Origin: Eunapius fragilis
Lineage: Eukaryota; Porifera; Demospongiae; Spongillida; Spongillidae
Assembly: GCA_963681505.1 (NCBI GenBank)
Contig: OY811971.1
Location: 22,826,962 to 22,890,961 of the forward strand
Direction: 5' to 3'
DNA: 64,000 nt
The first letter of the stretch is position 1; every line of letters starts with the position of its first letter. Of this stretch, positions 23,447-35,816 are shown in pieces. Under the pieces are notes generated by a model that saw only the letters and a program-made list of their open reading frames with translations, was not told the origin of the DNA and searched no databases. A program made the translations under genes and the position numbers.

Positions 23447-23770
23447 ATATGTGCATATGCACACATAAAAATGGCTTTGGCAGTCATCCCTCAAACACAC
23501 ACTCACACACACAACACACACACATATACCTCTGCTTTTTAAATTTGTGTTTGAATTATTATCTGTTGTCTCTTGTTGCTATGTGTACATTTAGATGTGA
23601 GCCACCACTATACACAGCATGGCTGCTCAGGCCACAAATATCATATTAATGACACCAATTATTATGATGTGGAGTGAGTGTTTCCACTTGTTGGCCAGTT
23701 CTATGGCCTCTGCTTGTCACCACCTCTTTACACATAGTTAATGTGTCATTTAGAGATTGTGTATGCGTGC

Positions 23771-23771
23771 C

Positions 23772-23817
<46 letters not shown>

Positions 23818-23850
23818 CGCATGCGTGTGTGTGTGTGTGTGTGTGTGAGC
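23771..23850. repeat. TG microsatellite in element 1 interior
   Basis: Interrupted TG tract with GCGTGCGC in the middle. It lies in the internal region shared with 31107-31300 of element 2. Confidence 0.9.
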
Positions 23851-24352
23851 CTCTGTGGTGTGTGATTGATATGGGTGGTTCTTGAACTCTGTGAACTCTG
23901 GAAAAGGCTTAAATGTATGGGTTGGAAGCCTTGCATGTCTGGCAGTGAAATCTTTGCTACCATATCACTACTGATAGTGGCTGGACTGGGCCTCCGTAAA
24001 GTTTGTATTGGATTGAGTGTAATAGTATTCACATCCAACTGCTCCTGTGTACCCATGAGTTCTAGCAATACACTGGAGTACAAAACACTGTACACACACA
24101 ACACACACAACACACACAACACACACACACTCATGCACATACACACAACACGTTCATAAACATACGTATATACACGCTCTCACACACTAGGTCCAAATGT
24201 ATAAAACGCATGGAGTACATGGAATTTAGATTTCTGAGGGGTGGTGACCAGCTTATAGCTGATGCCTCTGTACCATAGCAACAAGTGGAAAATTGGTGTC
24301 ATTGAACAGGTTCATTCTTGGCATGCCAGCCCTGCTGTAGGGTCATGGCATG

Positions 24353-24357
24353 AGTGT

Positions 24358-24424
<67 letters not shown>
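24353..24424. repeat. Pure TG microsatellite
   Basis: About 36 TG units. It is homologous in position to 31795-31877 in element 2, preceded in both by GGCATGAGTGTGTG. Confidence 0.95.
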
Positions 24425-24425
<1 letters not shown>

Positions 24426-24889
24426 ATGAACTGCACCTGGCAACACCAGACAATTTAGTAACCAGATGTTTGAAAAATTGGCTCTAGACCTGTTCATCAT
24501 CACTCGACTTAACCCCTTACAGGGGCTACCCAGGCCACAAAGATCTGAAGATGTACTTTTAAGCACATGCACACACTCTCACACTGTACCAGAAATAATA
24601 CACCCACACAACACACTTGCATGGTGTGTGTGTATGTGTGCGCATGATAAAAGTGCACAAGACGATTTAGAAGAAGCAATGGCTCCAATAGAATTATACA
24701 AAAGAGAAACATGTGATGAATAGGCTGACTGAGGTAGTTTTATGTTTGTATTTGGGTGGACAATTAGGAAATAAATGTGCAATAGCAAAGCACAGACGTT
24801 GATGTGATGCCTAACAGTGTGGCTACCCAGGCCACAAAGGTCCAAATATGTACTTGTACTTTTAGTGTTTTTTTTTACCTACATGTAGA

Positions 24890-26431
24890 TGTATGTTTTG
24901 GTGAATGGGAACAATTGCAATGCGCTTAATTCAGCTAATTCCCACCTAAAATCCCTCACTTCCATTTATTCCTGAACCTAAAAGTCTGGCTGACCTCCAT
25001 TTTAAACTAATTCCCTCACTTTCAGTCAAACCCAATCTAACACACTGTCCCCAAAATATTTACATGTACACCTGATATGTTTCCAGGTCACACATACATA
25101 TAGGATGGTAGGGGTGGGCTGCAATCACTCAGTTTACAGCTAAATGCCAGCTACATTGCTTACCCACCCACCTCTCCACCTGGGCATTGGACTGAACTTG
25201 TACAGGTGTTCTTATTTATACATCAATGGCAGGCAGCACACACTCTGGGCTTCTACCTTGACCTAACCACCTTAGCTTGACCAGCGTCAAGGTGTGGGCT
25301 AATCATATGGTAACCTTGGTTCCAATCATACTCAGGGTAGGGGACAGCACACCCACTGTCGCCTGATCCACAATCAACTCACATACTAATTGCAAACTAA
25401 GCATGAGGGAGCATTCTGACAGAATTAAATGACACCAATTGCTCTGATCTGAGTTGTGTGTATGTGTGTGTGCAAGTGTGTGTGTGTGTGTATGTGTGTG
25501 TGTGTGCGTGTGTTCGTGCGTGTGACTTATGGATTGGATTTTGTATGGATTTTATTTTGTAGAATTGGTTTACCAATGAAGATAAATTAAACAAGAAAGA
25601 TGTTTTAGTAGGCCAATGAGAGGCATGTTGGTAAATACATGTAGCTACAAGGGGGTCATGCATGATTGATATATCTGTGCGTGTGCAGAAGTCAAAAAGG
25701 AAGGGTTGCGTTTCAGCTTAAGCTAGCCCTAAACACCGTGCACGTTCATGCTCTATGGCGTTGTGCACGCATAAATGAATTGGAACTCAATCAGTCTGAC
25801 CGAGCCAACGCTCGATTTCTACTTGTGCGCATTATGTACCGTCCAGTACCGCGCGCGTTGCGCATGCTGATGGCAGCTGAATCCACGTATTACGAATCTT
25901 TAGCTTCTGTTCGCTATGTTGAAGAAGCCAAGAAGAGGAACAGAACCAGACGTTTGCAAGAAGCGAAAGTGCCGTACTTGTTGTATAGTGAGATGGGCGA
26001 TGATATATGGGCGGTCACATAGTTATTTAACAGGAAGAAATGTCCTCGTAATAGGTAAATGGCGCGAAACGACCGGGAAATATACAATTACTTTGCACAG
26101 TTGTATCCCCGTAATGGATAAGGAAAAAAATTAATGAACAGAACAAATCAATAGCGACAGGACCCTTGTACGTATGTTCCGAATTTGAACCTATTTGGAC
26201 GCTCCTACCTGGAGATATGGCCGTTTTGAACCCTACGGGGTATCGGACCTTGTAACGTCGGTACCCCACATGTGTAAGACACGAAAATGGATTTTCACAT
26301 ATAGTAATGGTGTGGTATGTTGTGTTAAAAATAGAAACCCGATAGCGTTAATATTTCGGAATATATATATCGATTTGAATTTTATGTTATAAAATAAAAT
26401 CCATACGACCCATTTTCCTATAGAACGTTCC
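24890..26431 (-). repeat. Right arm of element 1
   Basis: Reads in reverse the same order of modules as 27978-29555: end module with GAACGTTC, the AGGACCCTTGTACGTATG block, the GTGCACGCATAAATG block, a TG tract at 25452-25530, then the ~500-bp module. It contains an open frame of 118 codons at 25666-26022 that is not preserved in the element-2 arms, so I do not call it a gene. Confidence 0.65.
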
Positions 26432-27977
26432 TATATAATAATAATTATATATATCTATAATAAATTTTGGTTGATATGCCAAACAAACCGACGGTTTAAA
26501 ATCTGGTTGGTTGAACCAATAGCGCTATATTTCAAACCAATACTAAATTTTGATTTAAAAACAAGTCAGCGGTTTGTGATTCAATCTATAATCTGTTGCA
26601 CAATTTATGCTTAGATAAGTTACAGTTAAATGTGGCCATGAAGACTTAATTCTGAGAAAAACAACTGAAGCCACGTTTATAAAATAAAAATGGTATAATG
26701 TTTCAAAGGTATATTATGTAGCAAAGTCCCTTTGTTAACATAGTGAGCACCTATTTGACGCCACGAATTCCTACAGGAAATTCTCCATGCATGAATTAAG
26801 GAGCATCGAATTTGCCACATGCTGGTTTAGAGACCAGGCAAGATTAAAAACTAATCTTTGTGGTTCATTATCAAACAGCATTTTGGTTTAAACACAAGTG
26901 ATTTGCGGTCCAAACCATGCAGAGTACCAATTTATTTGGTACATTATACAAACTTATTTAAGACAAGTCAAACCAATCTGTTGTAGCTTTTCTCCTAAAC
27001 TAGAGCGTGGCGTTAAATGTGACCAAAAGGAATGGTAAGAGAGATTTCTGTTTAAAAAAACTGAAGCCGCGTTTATAAATTGGTATAATATTTCAAACGT
27101 ATATATGATCTCGTTCCTGGAATACTTTGCTAACGCAGTAAACAACCTCTTTGACGCCACAAATGATATAGGATATTGTACCAATTTTCATTGCGTTAGA
27201 AAAAAGGTGCAGACGACCTAGGCATCTCTTAGATTTGACATATGTTAAGCCCATTTTCAAGGCAATGATCCCATAACATGAATGCGAATATGGACGCTGG
27301 GGTTTTTAGAAAGCACCAAATTTTTGTTTGACATACCTTATAACTTATTCGCAGTGTGATATGCTTAATAATGTGTTTAACAAAATCGACCCACCTGAAT
27401 GTTATGATGCGGGGGGCAAGAATTAAGCAATCACACTCTTGCCACAGCTACTCCCGCCCTGGTGACATCCTGGTTCCTGCATATAGCTACCTCATATTTA
27501 TATTCAGAAAACCTAGGTAACGCTATCGATCTGCATGCATGCATGTAGCAGGACCAAGTCATCGCGGGTAATGTGCAGCGAAGTTTGGGTGCCGAAAGAA
27601 AAAGTATCGTCTCACTGTAGTAGTGACACACTACGAGAAGAGAATTGTACCTGCTAAGAACAACGACAACCTCAAGGTCCTATGGGTTCCTTCTTACTGG
27701 AGTAAGGCCGCTGACATGCAACCGATAGACGTGGGCGTACAGCCTACACGACCGTTGTGAAATTCCAGTGCTGTTTGATGAGTGCACGCACAGCGCCTGT
27801 TCCCTAAAGGAGGGCGGAGGTACCTATGCTGAACACTGTGTTCGCATCCAAGCAAGCACCCAGTTTTATGCGGTGTCTCTGGTGTGAACGTAAACGTTAC
27901 TAGTAGGTTATTTCTTGGACATGTAATACTCCGTTGGGATGAGTGGCTAATACACCTTAATATATATATATATATAT
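26432..27977. other. Spacer between the two long-arm elements
   Basis: AT-rich, no convincing gene. A ~120-bp direct repeat is visible (about 26675-26790 and 27055-27180; shared phrases GTTTATAAA, GGTATAAT, TTTGACGCCAC). A short peptide-like phrase on the plus strand near 27650-27750 (KVLWVPSYWS, DMQPIDVGVQ) recalls a DDE-transposase segment. It is too short and too broken to call. Confidence 0.4.
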
Positions 27978-28870
27978 GGAACGTTGCATGGGAAAATGGG
28001 TCTTGTGGATTTTATTTTATAACATAAAATTCAAATCGATATATCTTCCGAAATATTAACGCTATCGGGTTCCTATTTTTAATACAACATACCACACCAT
28101 TACTATATGTGAAAATCCATTTTGGTGCATTGCACATATGGGGTACCGACGTTACAAGGTTCGATACCCCGGAGGGTTCAAAACAGCTATATCTCCAGGT
28201 AGGAACCTCAAAATCGGTTCAAATTCGATACATACGTAGTAGGGTCCTGTCGCTATTGATTTGTTCTGTTCGTTAATTTTTTCTTTATCCGTTACGGGGA
28301 TACAACTGTGCAAAGTAATCGCATATTTCCCGGTCGTTTCGCGCCATTAACCTATTACGACTGGCATCGAGGACATGAATATGCAATTACTTCCTGTTAA
28401 ATAACTATGTCTCCGCCTATATGTCACCGCCCATATATACACTGTACAACAAGTACGGTGTTTTCGCTTCTTGCAAACATCTCCTTCTTGGCTTCTTCAA
28501 TATAGCGAACAGAAGCTAAAGATTGGCACTACGTGGATTCAGCTGCCACAACACGGTACGTAGGCCTATTAATACGTGCACGTAGAAATCGAGCGTGTTG
28601 GCTCGGTCAAACTGCTTGAGTTCCAATCCATTTATGCGTGCACAACGGTATAGTGCACGGTGTCTGGGGCTAGCTTAATCTGAAAACGCAACCCTTCCTT
28701 TTTGATTTCTGCACACGCGCAGATGTATCAAACATGCACCCCCGTTGTAGCTACATGTATTTACCATCATGCAGTACTCTCATTGGCCTACTAAAACTTA
28801 ATTTATCTTCATTGGTGAACCAATTATAAATACATGTATATTTTGGTTCTACAAAATTAAATCCATAGGT

Positions 28871-28871
28871 C

Positions 28872-28960
<89 letters not shown>
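28871..28960. repeat. CA microsatellite, left arm of element 2
   Basis: CA tract with one TA interruption, followed by a short (TA)n. It is mirrored by the TG tract at 32896-32970 in the right arm. Confidence 0.95.
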
Positions 28961-28964
<4 letters not shown>

Positions 28965-29570
28965 CACAACCCCAGATCAGAGCAACTGGTGTCATTTAAT
29001 TCTGTCAGAATGCTCCCTCATGCTTAGCTTGCAATCGATATGTGCTTGGCATAGTTGGTTGTTTGCCCAAAACGGGGTCAGGCGATAGTGGATGTGCTGT
29101 CCTGCTACCCTGAGTGTGACTGGAACCAAGGTTACTATTTGGTTAGCCCACACCTTGATGCTGGTCAAGGTAAGGTGGTTAGGCCAGGGTAGAAGCCAAA
29201 AGGGTGCTACCTGCCATTGATGCATAAACAATAACACCTGTAGCAATGCTTGTATAAGTACAGCCAATGCACAAGTGGTAAGCTATGCAGCTGGCATTTA
29301 GCTGTAAACTGAGTTATTGCAGCCCACCCCTACCATCCTTTATATATACATGCGTGACCTGGAACAATACCAGGGGTCAATATTTTGGGGACAGTGTGTT
29401 GGATTGGGTATGACTGAAAGTGAGGGAATTAGTTAAATGGAGGGGGGGCTTTCCCAGACTTTTAGGCTCAGGGTTAAATGGAAGTGAGGCTTTCCCAGGG
29501 GATACTCCAGGCTAAAATCTAGGTGGGAATTAGCTAAATTTAATGTATTGCAATGTTGCAATGTGCACTT

Positions 29571-29640
29571 ACACACACACACACACACACACACAACACA
29601 CACACACAACACACACACACAACACACACACACACACCCC
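29571..29640. repeat. CA/ACAACA microsatellite
   Basis: CA repeats punctuated by AACAC, just inside the left arm of element 2. Further interrupted CA arrays follow at 29985-30085, 30150-30178 and about 30300-30335. Confidence 0.9.
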
Positions 29641-30147
29641 ATGGGCAATCATTCACACATCGCTATGGTATTAATTTATTTCCTAATTGTCCACCAACTT
29701 ACAAACACAAAACTGACTTTAGCAGTCATCCTATTCATCACATGTTTCACTTTGTATCTAAATTTGTATTTCTGTTGGAGCCTTTGCTTTTTCTAAATTG
29801 TCTTGTGTTTCAATGTGCACATTTATGCTTGCACACACATACACACCACACACCAGCACTACCATACACCTGCAACCGCAGTCACATGTTTATTGTTTGT
29901 GTAAATTTGTGTTTCCTTGCTCTGGCAATTACCAACAGGTTTTCTTGTTGCCTTTTGCACTTTTAAACATAGGCATGCTCATGCACACACACCCACACAT
30001 GCACCGGCACAAACCCACATGCACATGCACACACACCCACATGCACATGCACACACATTCATGTACACACACACTGGAGTATGCTTCAATCACAAACATA
30101 TGTGCATATGCACGTATAAAAATAGTTTTGGCAGTCATCCATCATAC

Positions 30148-30179
<32 letters not shown>

Positions 30180-31104
30180 TAAATTTGTGTTTGAATTATT
30201 ATCTGTTGTCATTTGTTGCTATGTGCACATTTAGATGTGAGCCTGTAGTAATACAAGAATGCACACTTATGCACACAGGCATGCATGCACAAGCACGCAC
30301 ACTCACACAAACAAACAAACACACACACACACACAAGTACAAACCACCCACTCTTGTTGACACCATTCTGCTCACACTTGTACCTCCAGCATAATTCACC
30401 TCATTTGCAATTTCCGTTTATTTATTTTTCTACTGCTCCTGTTTGGCTTCCACTAATGTACCCATGGCCTCCACTAAAAGCTCATGTCCCGGATTCTAAG
30501 TACTAATTTATCAGGTTGAGTAACACCAGCAGCTAGGTACGTGCACAACCATAGGCCATCACCCACAGCTGTTGAGGTTTTCAATATACAGCACATGAAT
30601 CCAGGCTAGGAATCTCCTATGGTATGGATAGTCTATAGATCCTGAACTGGCTTTCTGTGATTCCATTATAATTAATTGCCCTTCACCTTGACCTATCGAT
30701 GTTGCGACTTGGCTCGTGGATTCATCTTATGCCATAGGTTGACTACCCCCTCCACAATAAGCTCAGTGATTTCCACCACTTAAACTCACCTCAGCATATT
30801 GCTGGAAACTTTGGTAAGGCCCATGGCTCTAGAACCGTCCACCTGTGACCTATCGAAACCCCTAATACTATACACAGTATGCCTGCCCAGGCCACAAGAT
30901 CGAAACTATGCCTGTTTTATGACACCTATTATTATGATCCGGGTCACACACACATAGGCACACACACATGTGCACACACACACAATCAATCTCTAAATGA
31001 CATCAGAAAATTCCATTAGCTACACGTAAGGAGGTGGTGACAAGCAGAGGCCAGGCTATAGCTGATGCCTCTGTCCATAGGACTCAGCAACTGGAAACAC
31101 TCTG

Positions 31105-31106
<2 letters not shown>

Positions 31107-31176
<70 letters not shown>

Positions 31177-31250
31177 TGTGTATGTGTGTGTGTGTGTGTG
31201 TGTATGTGTGTGTGTATGTGTGTATGTGTGTGAGTACCTGTGTGTCCTGT
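31107..31250. repeat. Long TG microsatellite
   Basis: About 70 TG units with sporadic TA substitutions in the centre of element 2. It corresponds to the shorter tract at 23771-23850 in element 1, so the tract has expanded or contracted since the copies separated. Confidence 0.95.
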
Positions 31251-31544
31251 GTGTGTGAGTGAGCTGTGCATGTGTGTCTGTGTGTGCCTGTGTGTGTGTT
31301 GTACCTGGTAAGGTGTGATTTACATGTGTGGTTCTTGTACTCTGGAAAAAGGCTTACTGCCTACTTTTTCACTGGGGTTGGAAGCCTTGCATACCTGGCA
31401 GTGAATATCATTGCTACCCTATCACTACTGATAGTGGTTAGACTGGGCCTCTGTAAAGTTTAGATTGGATTGAGTGGTAATAGTATTCATATCCAACTGC
31501 AGCCATGGGCTCCCATATACCCAAGAATTCTAGCAATACAGTGG

Positions 31545-31546
<2 letters not shown>

Positions 31547-31603
<57 letters not shown>
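31547..31603. repeat. CA microsatellite
   Basis: Pure CA tract of about 28 units following TGGAGTACA. The homologous site in element 1 (24090-24130) has ACACAACACAC instead. Confidence 0.95.
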
Positions 31604-31793
31604 CACGTACAAAACAAATACATACATACATACATACACACTCACACAATAGGTCCAAATGTATAAAAGGCATGGAGTACATGGAATTTAGAGAGGTGGT
31701 GACCAGCTTATAGCTGATGCCTCTACCTTAGCAACAAGTGTCTTTGAACAGATTCATTTTTGGCAAACCAGCCCTGGTGTAGGATCATGGCAT

Positions 31794-31794
<1 letters not shown>

Positions 31795-31877
<83 letters not shown>
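31795..31877. repeat. TG microsatellite
   Basis: About 41 pure TG units after GGCATGAG. It is the counterpart of 24353-24424. Confidence 0.95.
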
Positions 31878-31878
<1 letters not shown>

Positions 31879-32064
31879 GTGCACATGGCAACACCAGACA
31901 TTCATAACCAGATGTTTAAAAAATTGGTTCTAGACCTGCTCATTATCTCTTGATTTAACTCCCTACCAGTGGGGCTGCACAGGCCACAACAGTCCAAATG
32001 AGCACTTTTAGTGTTTATTTATGTAGATGTAATGTTTTGGTGTACGGGAACAATAGCAATGCGC

Positions 32065-32580
32065 TAAATTCAGCTAATTCCCACCTAAAGCCTCCGAAAA
32101 TCCCCTGGGAAAGCCTCACTTCTATTCATTCCTGAGCCTAAGTCTGGGAAATGCCTCACTTCCATTGAACTAATTCCCTCACTTTCAATCTAACACACTG
32201 TCCCCAAAATATTTACACCTGATATGGTTCTGGGTCACACATGTATATATAAAGGATGGTAGGGTGGGCTGAAATCACTCAGTTTACAGCCAAATTCCAG
32301 CTACATTGCAATACACTAAATTTAGCTAATTCCCACCTAGATTTTAGCCTGGAGTATCCCCTGGGAAAGCCTCACTTCCATTCAACCCTGAGCCTAAAAG
32401 TCTGGGAAAGCCTCCCCTCCATTTAACTAATTCCCTCACTTTCAGTCATACCCAATCCAACACACTGTCCCCAAAATATTGACACATGGTATGGTTCCAG
32501 GTCACACATGTATATGTAAAGGATGGTAGGGGTGGGCTGCAAACACTCAGTTTACAGCTAAATGCCAGCTGCATAGCTTA
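32065..32580 (-). repeat. Tandem pair of the ~250-bp internal module
   Basis: 32065-32305 and 32310-32580 share GCTAATTCCCACCTA, CCCTGGGAAAGCCTCACTTC, CACACTGTCCCCAAAATATT and AAAGGATGGTAGG in the same order and orientation. The second unit belongs to the right arm of element 2; the first is extra. Within each unit the phrase GGGAAAGCCTC recurs two to three times at about 37-bp spacing. Confidence 0.7.
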
Positions 32581-32895
32581 CCACTTGTGCATTGGCTGTA
32601 CTTATACAAGCATTGCTACAGGTGTTATTGTTTATGCATCAATGGCAGGCAGCACCCTTTGGGTATTTACCCTAACCTAACCACCTTACCTTGACCAGCG
32701 TCAAGGTGTGGGCTAACCAAATAGTAACCTTGGTTCCAGTCACACTCAGGGTAGCGGGACAACACACCCACTGTCGCCTGACCCCGTTTTGGGCAAACAA
32801 CCAACTATGCCAAGCACATATCGATTGCAAGCTAAGCATGAGGGAGCATTCTGACAGAATTAGATGACACCAGTTGCTCTGATCTGGGGTTGTGT

Positions 32896-32905
32896 ATATG
32901 TGTGT

Positions 32906-32970
<65 letters not shown>
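32896..32970. repeat. TG microsatellite, right arm of element 2
   Basis: Inverted counterpart of 28871-28960. Confidence 0.95.
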
Positions 32971-32972
<2 letters not shown>

Positions 32973-33902
32973 TGTGACCTATGGATTTAATTTTGTAGAA
33001 CCAAAATATACATGTATTTATAATTGGTTCACCAATGAAGATAAATTAAACAAGAAACAGGTTTTAGTAGGCCAATGAGAGTACTGCATGATGGTAAATA
33101 CATGTAGCTACAACGGGGGTGCATGTTTGATACATCTGCGCGTGTGCAGAAATCAAAAAGGAAGGGTTGCGTTTTCAGATTAAGCTAGCCCCAGACACCG
33201 TGCACTATACCGTTGTGCACGCATAAATGGATTGGAACTCAAGCAGTTTGACCGAGCCAACACGCTCGATTTCTACGTGCATGTATTAGTAGGCCTACGT
33301 ACCGTGTTGTGGCAGCTGAATCCACGTAGTGCGAATCTTTAGCTTCTGTTCGCTATATTGAAGAAGCCAAGAAGGAGATGTTTGCAAGAAGCGAAAACGC
33401 CGTACTTGTTGTACAGTGTATATATGGGCGGTGACATATAGGCGGAGACATAGTTATTTAACAGGAAGTAATTGCATATTCATGTCCTCGATGCCAGTCG
33501 TAATAGGTTAATGGCGCGAAACGACCGGGAAATATGCGACTACTTTGCACAGTTGTATCCCCGTAACGGATAAAGTAAAAATTAACGAACAGAACAAATC
33601 AATAGCGACAGGACCCTACTACGTATGTATCGAATTTGAACCGATTTTGAGGTTCCTACCTGGAGATATAGCCATTTTGAACCCTACGGGGTATCGAACC
33701 TTGTAATGTCGGTACCCCATATGTGTAATGCACCAAAATGGATTTTCACATATAGTAATGGTGTGGTATGTTGTGTTAAAAATAGGAACCCGATAGCGTT
33801 AATATTTCGGAAGATATATTGATTTGAATTTTATGTTATAAAATAAAATCCACAAGACCCATTTTCCCATGCAACGTTCCAATATATATATATATATATA
33901 TA

Positions 33903-34569
33903 TCCTTGTGTACGGGCAAAAAAATGGCAGCATTATGTTGTTATGAAGTCTTGATTGGCTTCTTTCCACTGAAACACGCACCACCAGAATGCTTCGAAGA
34001 AATTCGCTCACAGTAATAAGTATAACCTGCACATAGATTGAATGGATTGAATAGCCAAGTATGATATTATTCGGGACATTCTCTTGCCTTTATCATTTTT
34101 CTCTATTTTCATCTTCCCACTCCCTTGCCCTATTTATCACTCTCTCCGTTCTTCCCACATGTACCTCCTTACCTCCTCTCATTTGTCACGTCTCCCATTG
34201 TCCCTCATGCGTGTCTTCTTTCCTCTATTTCCCTCATTTCCAGATTCTAATGACCATGCACACAAGCGTATATCAAGTTCGTAATGGAGATAAAATCGTC
34301 CCAATGTAATTATGCTTCATCCATGGCTTTGTCTAGGCAATAACTAACTCATCTGTACATTTGCAGGATTAGCCTACATTACGGAATACCAGGAGGTATG
34401 TGGATTTATTTATTTTATGGACACCATGAAGCTTACCCTTTCCATACAGGGAACATGGTAATTCATTAATGTGTATGTGTGCATGCCATTAATGATTCCA
34501 TGGTGACAAGCAGCCAATACAATCATAGTAATTTTATGCATGCAGATATGGTGCTATTTAGATCAAGTT
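33903..34569. other. Unassigned spacer
   Basis: No convincing gene. 34075-34250 is strongly pyrimidine-rich on the plus strand (CTCTCTCCGTTCTTCCC-type), which creates Ser/Leu/Pro-rich false ORFs. The rest is AT-rich. Confidence 0.4.
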
Positions 34570-34838
34570 ACAAGTAATAAATAACATTCTCTATACGAGG
34601 ATCAAAAAAGGTGATGGTGATGTAAAAAGCAAGGGAACAAGGTTTATGATTGACAAGGAAAAATGAAATAGACCTATATTAGCAACATGTTGTCATATAT
34701 AAATGTGCTTGCTAATATAGGTTTATTTCATTTTTCATTTTCAACCAGAAACCGTGTTCCCTAGCTTTTTACACCACCATCACCTTTGGTACCTATATAC
34801 CACCACAATTCTCGTGTAGAGAATGGTTTATTACTTGT
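34570..34838. mobile_element. Foldback MITE, copy 2
   Basis: Begins ACAAGTAATAAATAACATTC and ends with the inverse ...TTTATTACTTGT. The two halves pair through AATAGACCTATATTAGCA near the centre. It is about 85-90% like the better preserved copy at 55149-55432 by eye. Non-coding. Confidence 0.75.
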
Positions 34839-34959
34839 TTCCTAAATTTTTGTCGCCATGGGAACGGTTAAATATAGCACTCCATATTACGTAATGATTA
34901 CGTATGTCAGTTTTATGCTATATCTGATATCTGAAGCTGTCCTTCCAGGAGATTCTAAA

Positions 34960-35270
34960 GCGATTGGTATAACTTGCGCTCTTTAAAACCATTCCTATAC
35001 CGAGTTGTACTTGGGCGAGAAGAATTAGACGAGGAGAAAAATTGGCCTGGGACGAGGAAAAACGCGAGCATTTTTGTTCTCTTAAAGCAAACAGTTTGAA
35101 GACTGGAACAAAACATTAAAATGACCGTCTTTGCCTTCTGTTTCGATAGCAACAAAGAGCTAAACTATCCGTTTCTTGGTACGCATTGTGGGTCGCGTTA
35201 TTTAATGACATTCATGATACGGCAGGATTCCTATCTGGAACTTACTCGCGCAAGTTCCGATATGTGCACT
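34960..35270 (+). repeat. ~300-bp dispersed repeat, copy 2 of 3
   Basis: Shares GTGGGTCGCGTTATTTAATG and the following GATACGGCAGGATTCCTAT with the reverse complement of 54100-54180, and the first phrase with 16738-16765. Boundaries are approximate. Confidence 0.45.
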
Positions 35271-35332
35271 CTCCTCTGCAAGTAGGATGGTACATGTGTC
35301 ATAAGGATGGACAGAATGTATGATCATATCTG

Positions 35333-35446
35333 ATGGCAAAGTCCTCTTTGCGAAGCGTAACCAAAGATGGTGATGTACTTGAGTTTCCAGGGAGCCTTCC
35401 GAATTCTACCAGTCATCAGAATGGTAGTGAGTCTGCATTTGGAAAG
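35333..35446 (+). CDS. Candidate short first exon, function unknown
   Basis: An ATG opens a 38-codon frame (MAKSSLRSVTKDGDVLEF..., ending ...SESAFGK) that runs straight into GTAATG, a plausible splice donor in phase 0. Composition is soluble and Ser-rich and contains no repeat sequence. Upstream there is no in-frame extension of note. I cannot find a following exon: the next 400 bp lead into the palindrome and the piggyBac element, which may have separated it from the rest. It could be chance. Confidence 0.25.
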
Positions 35447-35577
35447 GTAATGCAAATATTATATTATATGGGATAGTTTACGATAGAATAGTAAATCCTC
35501 GCGTTAGTATAATTTGAGCAACAGACGAATTATTGATGCCATAATACACCTTTTACATATTTAAAAATAATTCTTTA

Positions 35578-35655
35578 TCCCTTGCGCCTTTTTACCTTAT
35601 AGGCAACGTATGACGAACGTCATACGTTGCCTATAAGGTAAAAAGGCGCAAGGGA
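35578..35655. repeat. Perfect 78-bp palindrome (38-bp arms, 2-bp loop)
   Basis: The left arm TCCCTTGCGCCTTTTTACCT...ATGACG (35578-35615) is the exact reverse complement of 35618-35655, separated only by AA. It would form a cruciform or hairpin. It stands 160 bp left of the first piggyBac element and is not part of its ends. Confidence 0.95.
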
Positions 35656-35816
35656 TTAAACGGTCTGGACGTTCCTAGATATTTCAAGTTGAACCTATGG
35701 ATGTGTGACGGCCTTATTATGTTCCCAAGGGAATAGATGTGACAACGAAATTTAAAAATAGGCGTAATAACGTAATTGATGATGAAAAAGTGAACAATGG
35801 CCCATAGCGATTTTAA

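Larger units (their letters stand above)
14567..26431. mobile_element. Large old inverted-repeat element (element 1), class unknown
   Basis: The right end (GGAACGTTCTATAGGAAAAT read inward) and 1.5 kb inside it match, in inverted orientation, the sequence running inward from about 14567 on the left. The same sequence forms the arms of the younger element at 27978-33880. The left arm is diverged and interrupted by about 1.8 kb (roughly 15175-16965). Homology resumes at CATTTATGCGTGCACAACG. The interior contains CA/TG microsatellites, a ~670-bp tandem duplication and a tyrosine-recombinase retroelement. No transposase is seen, so this is a non-autonomous long-inverted-repeat element. Exact left boundary is uncertain. 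Confidence 0.55.
27978..33880. mobile_element. Young 5.9-kb element with 1.58-kb terminal inverted repeats (element 2)
   Basis: The arms 27978-29555 and 32303-33880 are inverted copies of each other with only about 2-3 mismatches per 100 bp by eye. Both tips read GGAACGTTGCATGGGAAAAT and abut a TA dinucleotide tract (27959-27977 and 33882-33902), so insertion into (TA)n is likely. The 2.75-kb centre is non-coding and shared with element 1, including microsatellites and a GGCTTACTGCCTAC-type unique stretch. No transposase ORF exists, so movement would need help in trans. Long-armed elements occur among MULEs and foldback elements; neither can be confirmed. Confidence 0.75.

Noticed and set aside
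25666-26022. 118-codon ORF in the right arm of element 1
   Set aside because: The homologous stretches in both element-2 arms do not keep the frame, and no family is recognisable. It is most likely a chance opening within a repeat arm.
27650-27760. Transposase-like phrase (KVLWVPSYWS, DMQPIDVGVQ)
   Set aside because: The match is about 30 residues, followed by stops, and no flanking motifs were found.
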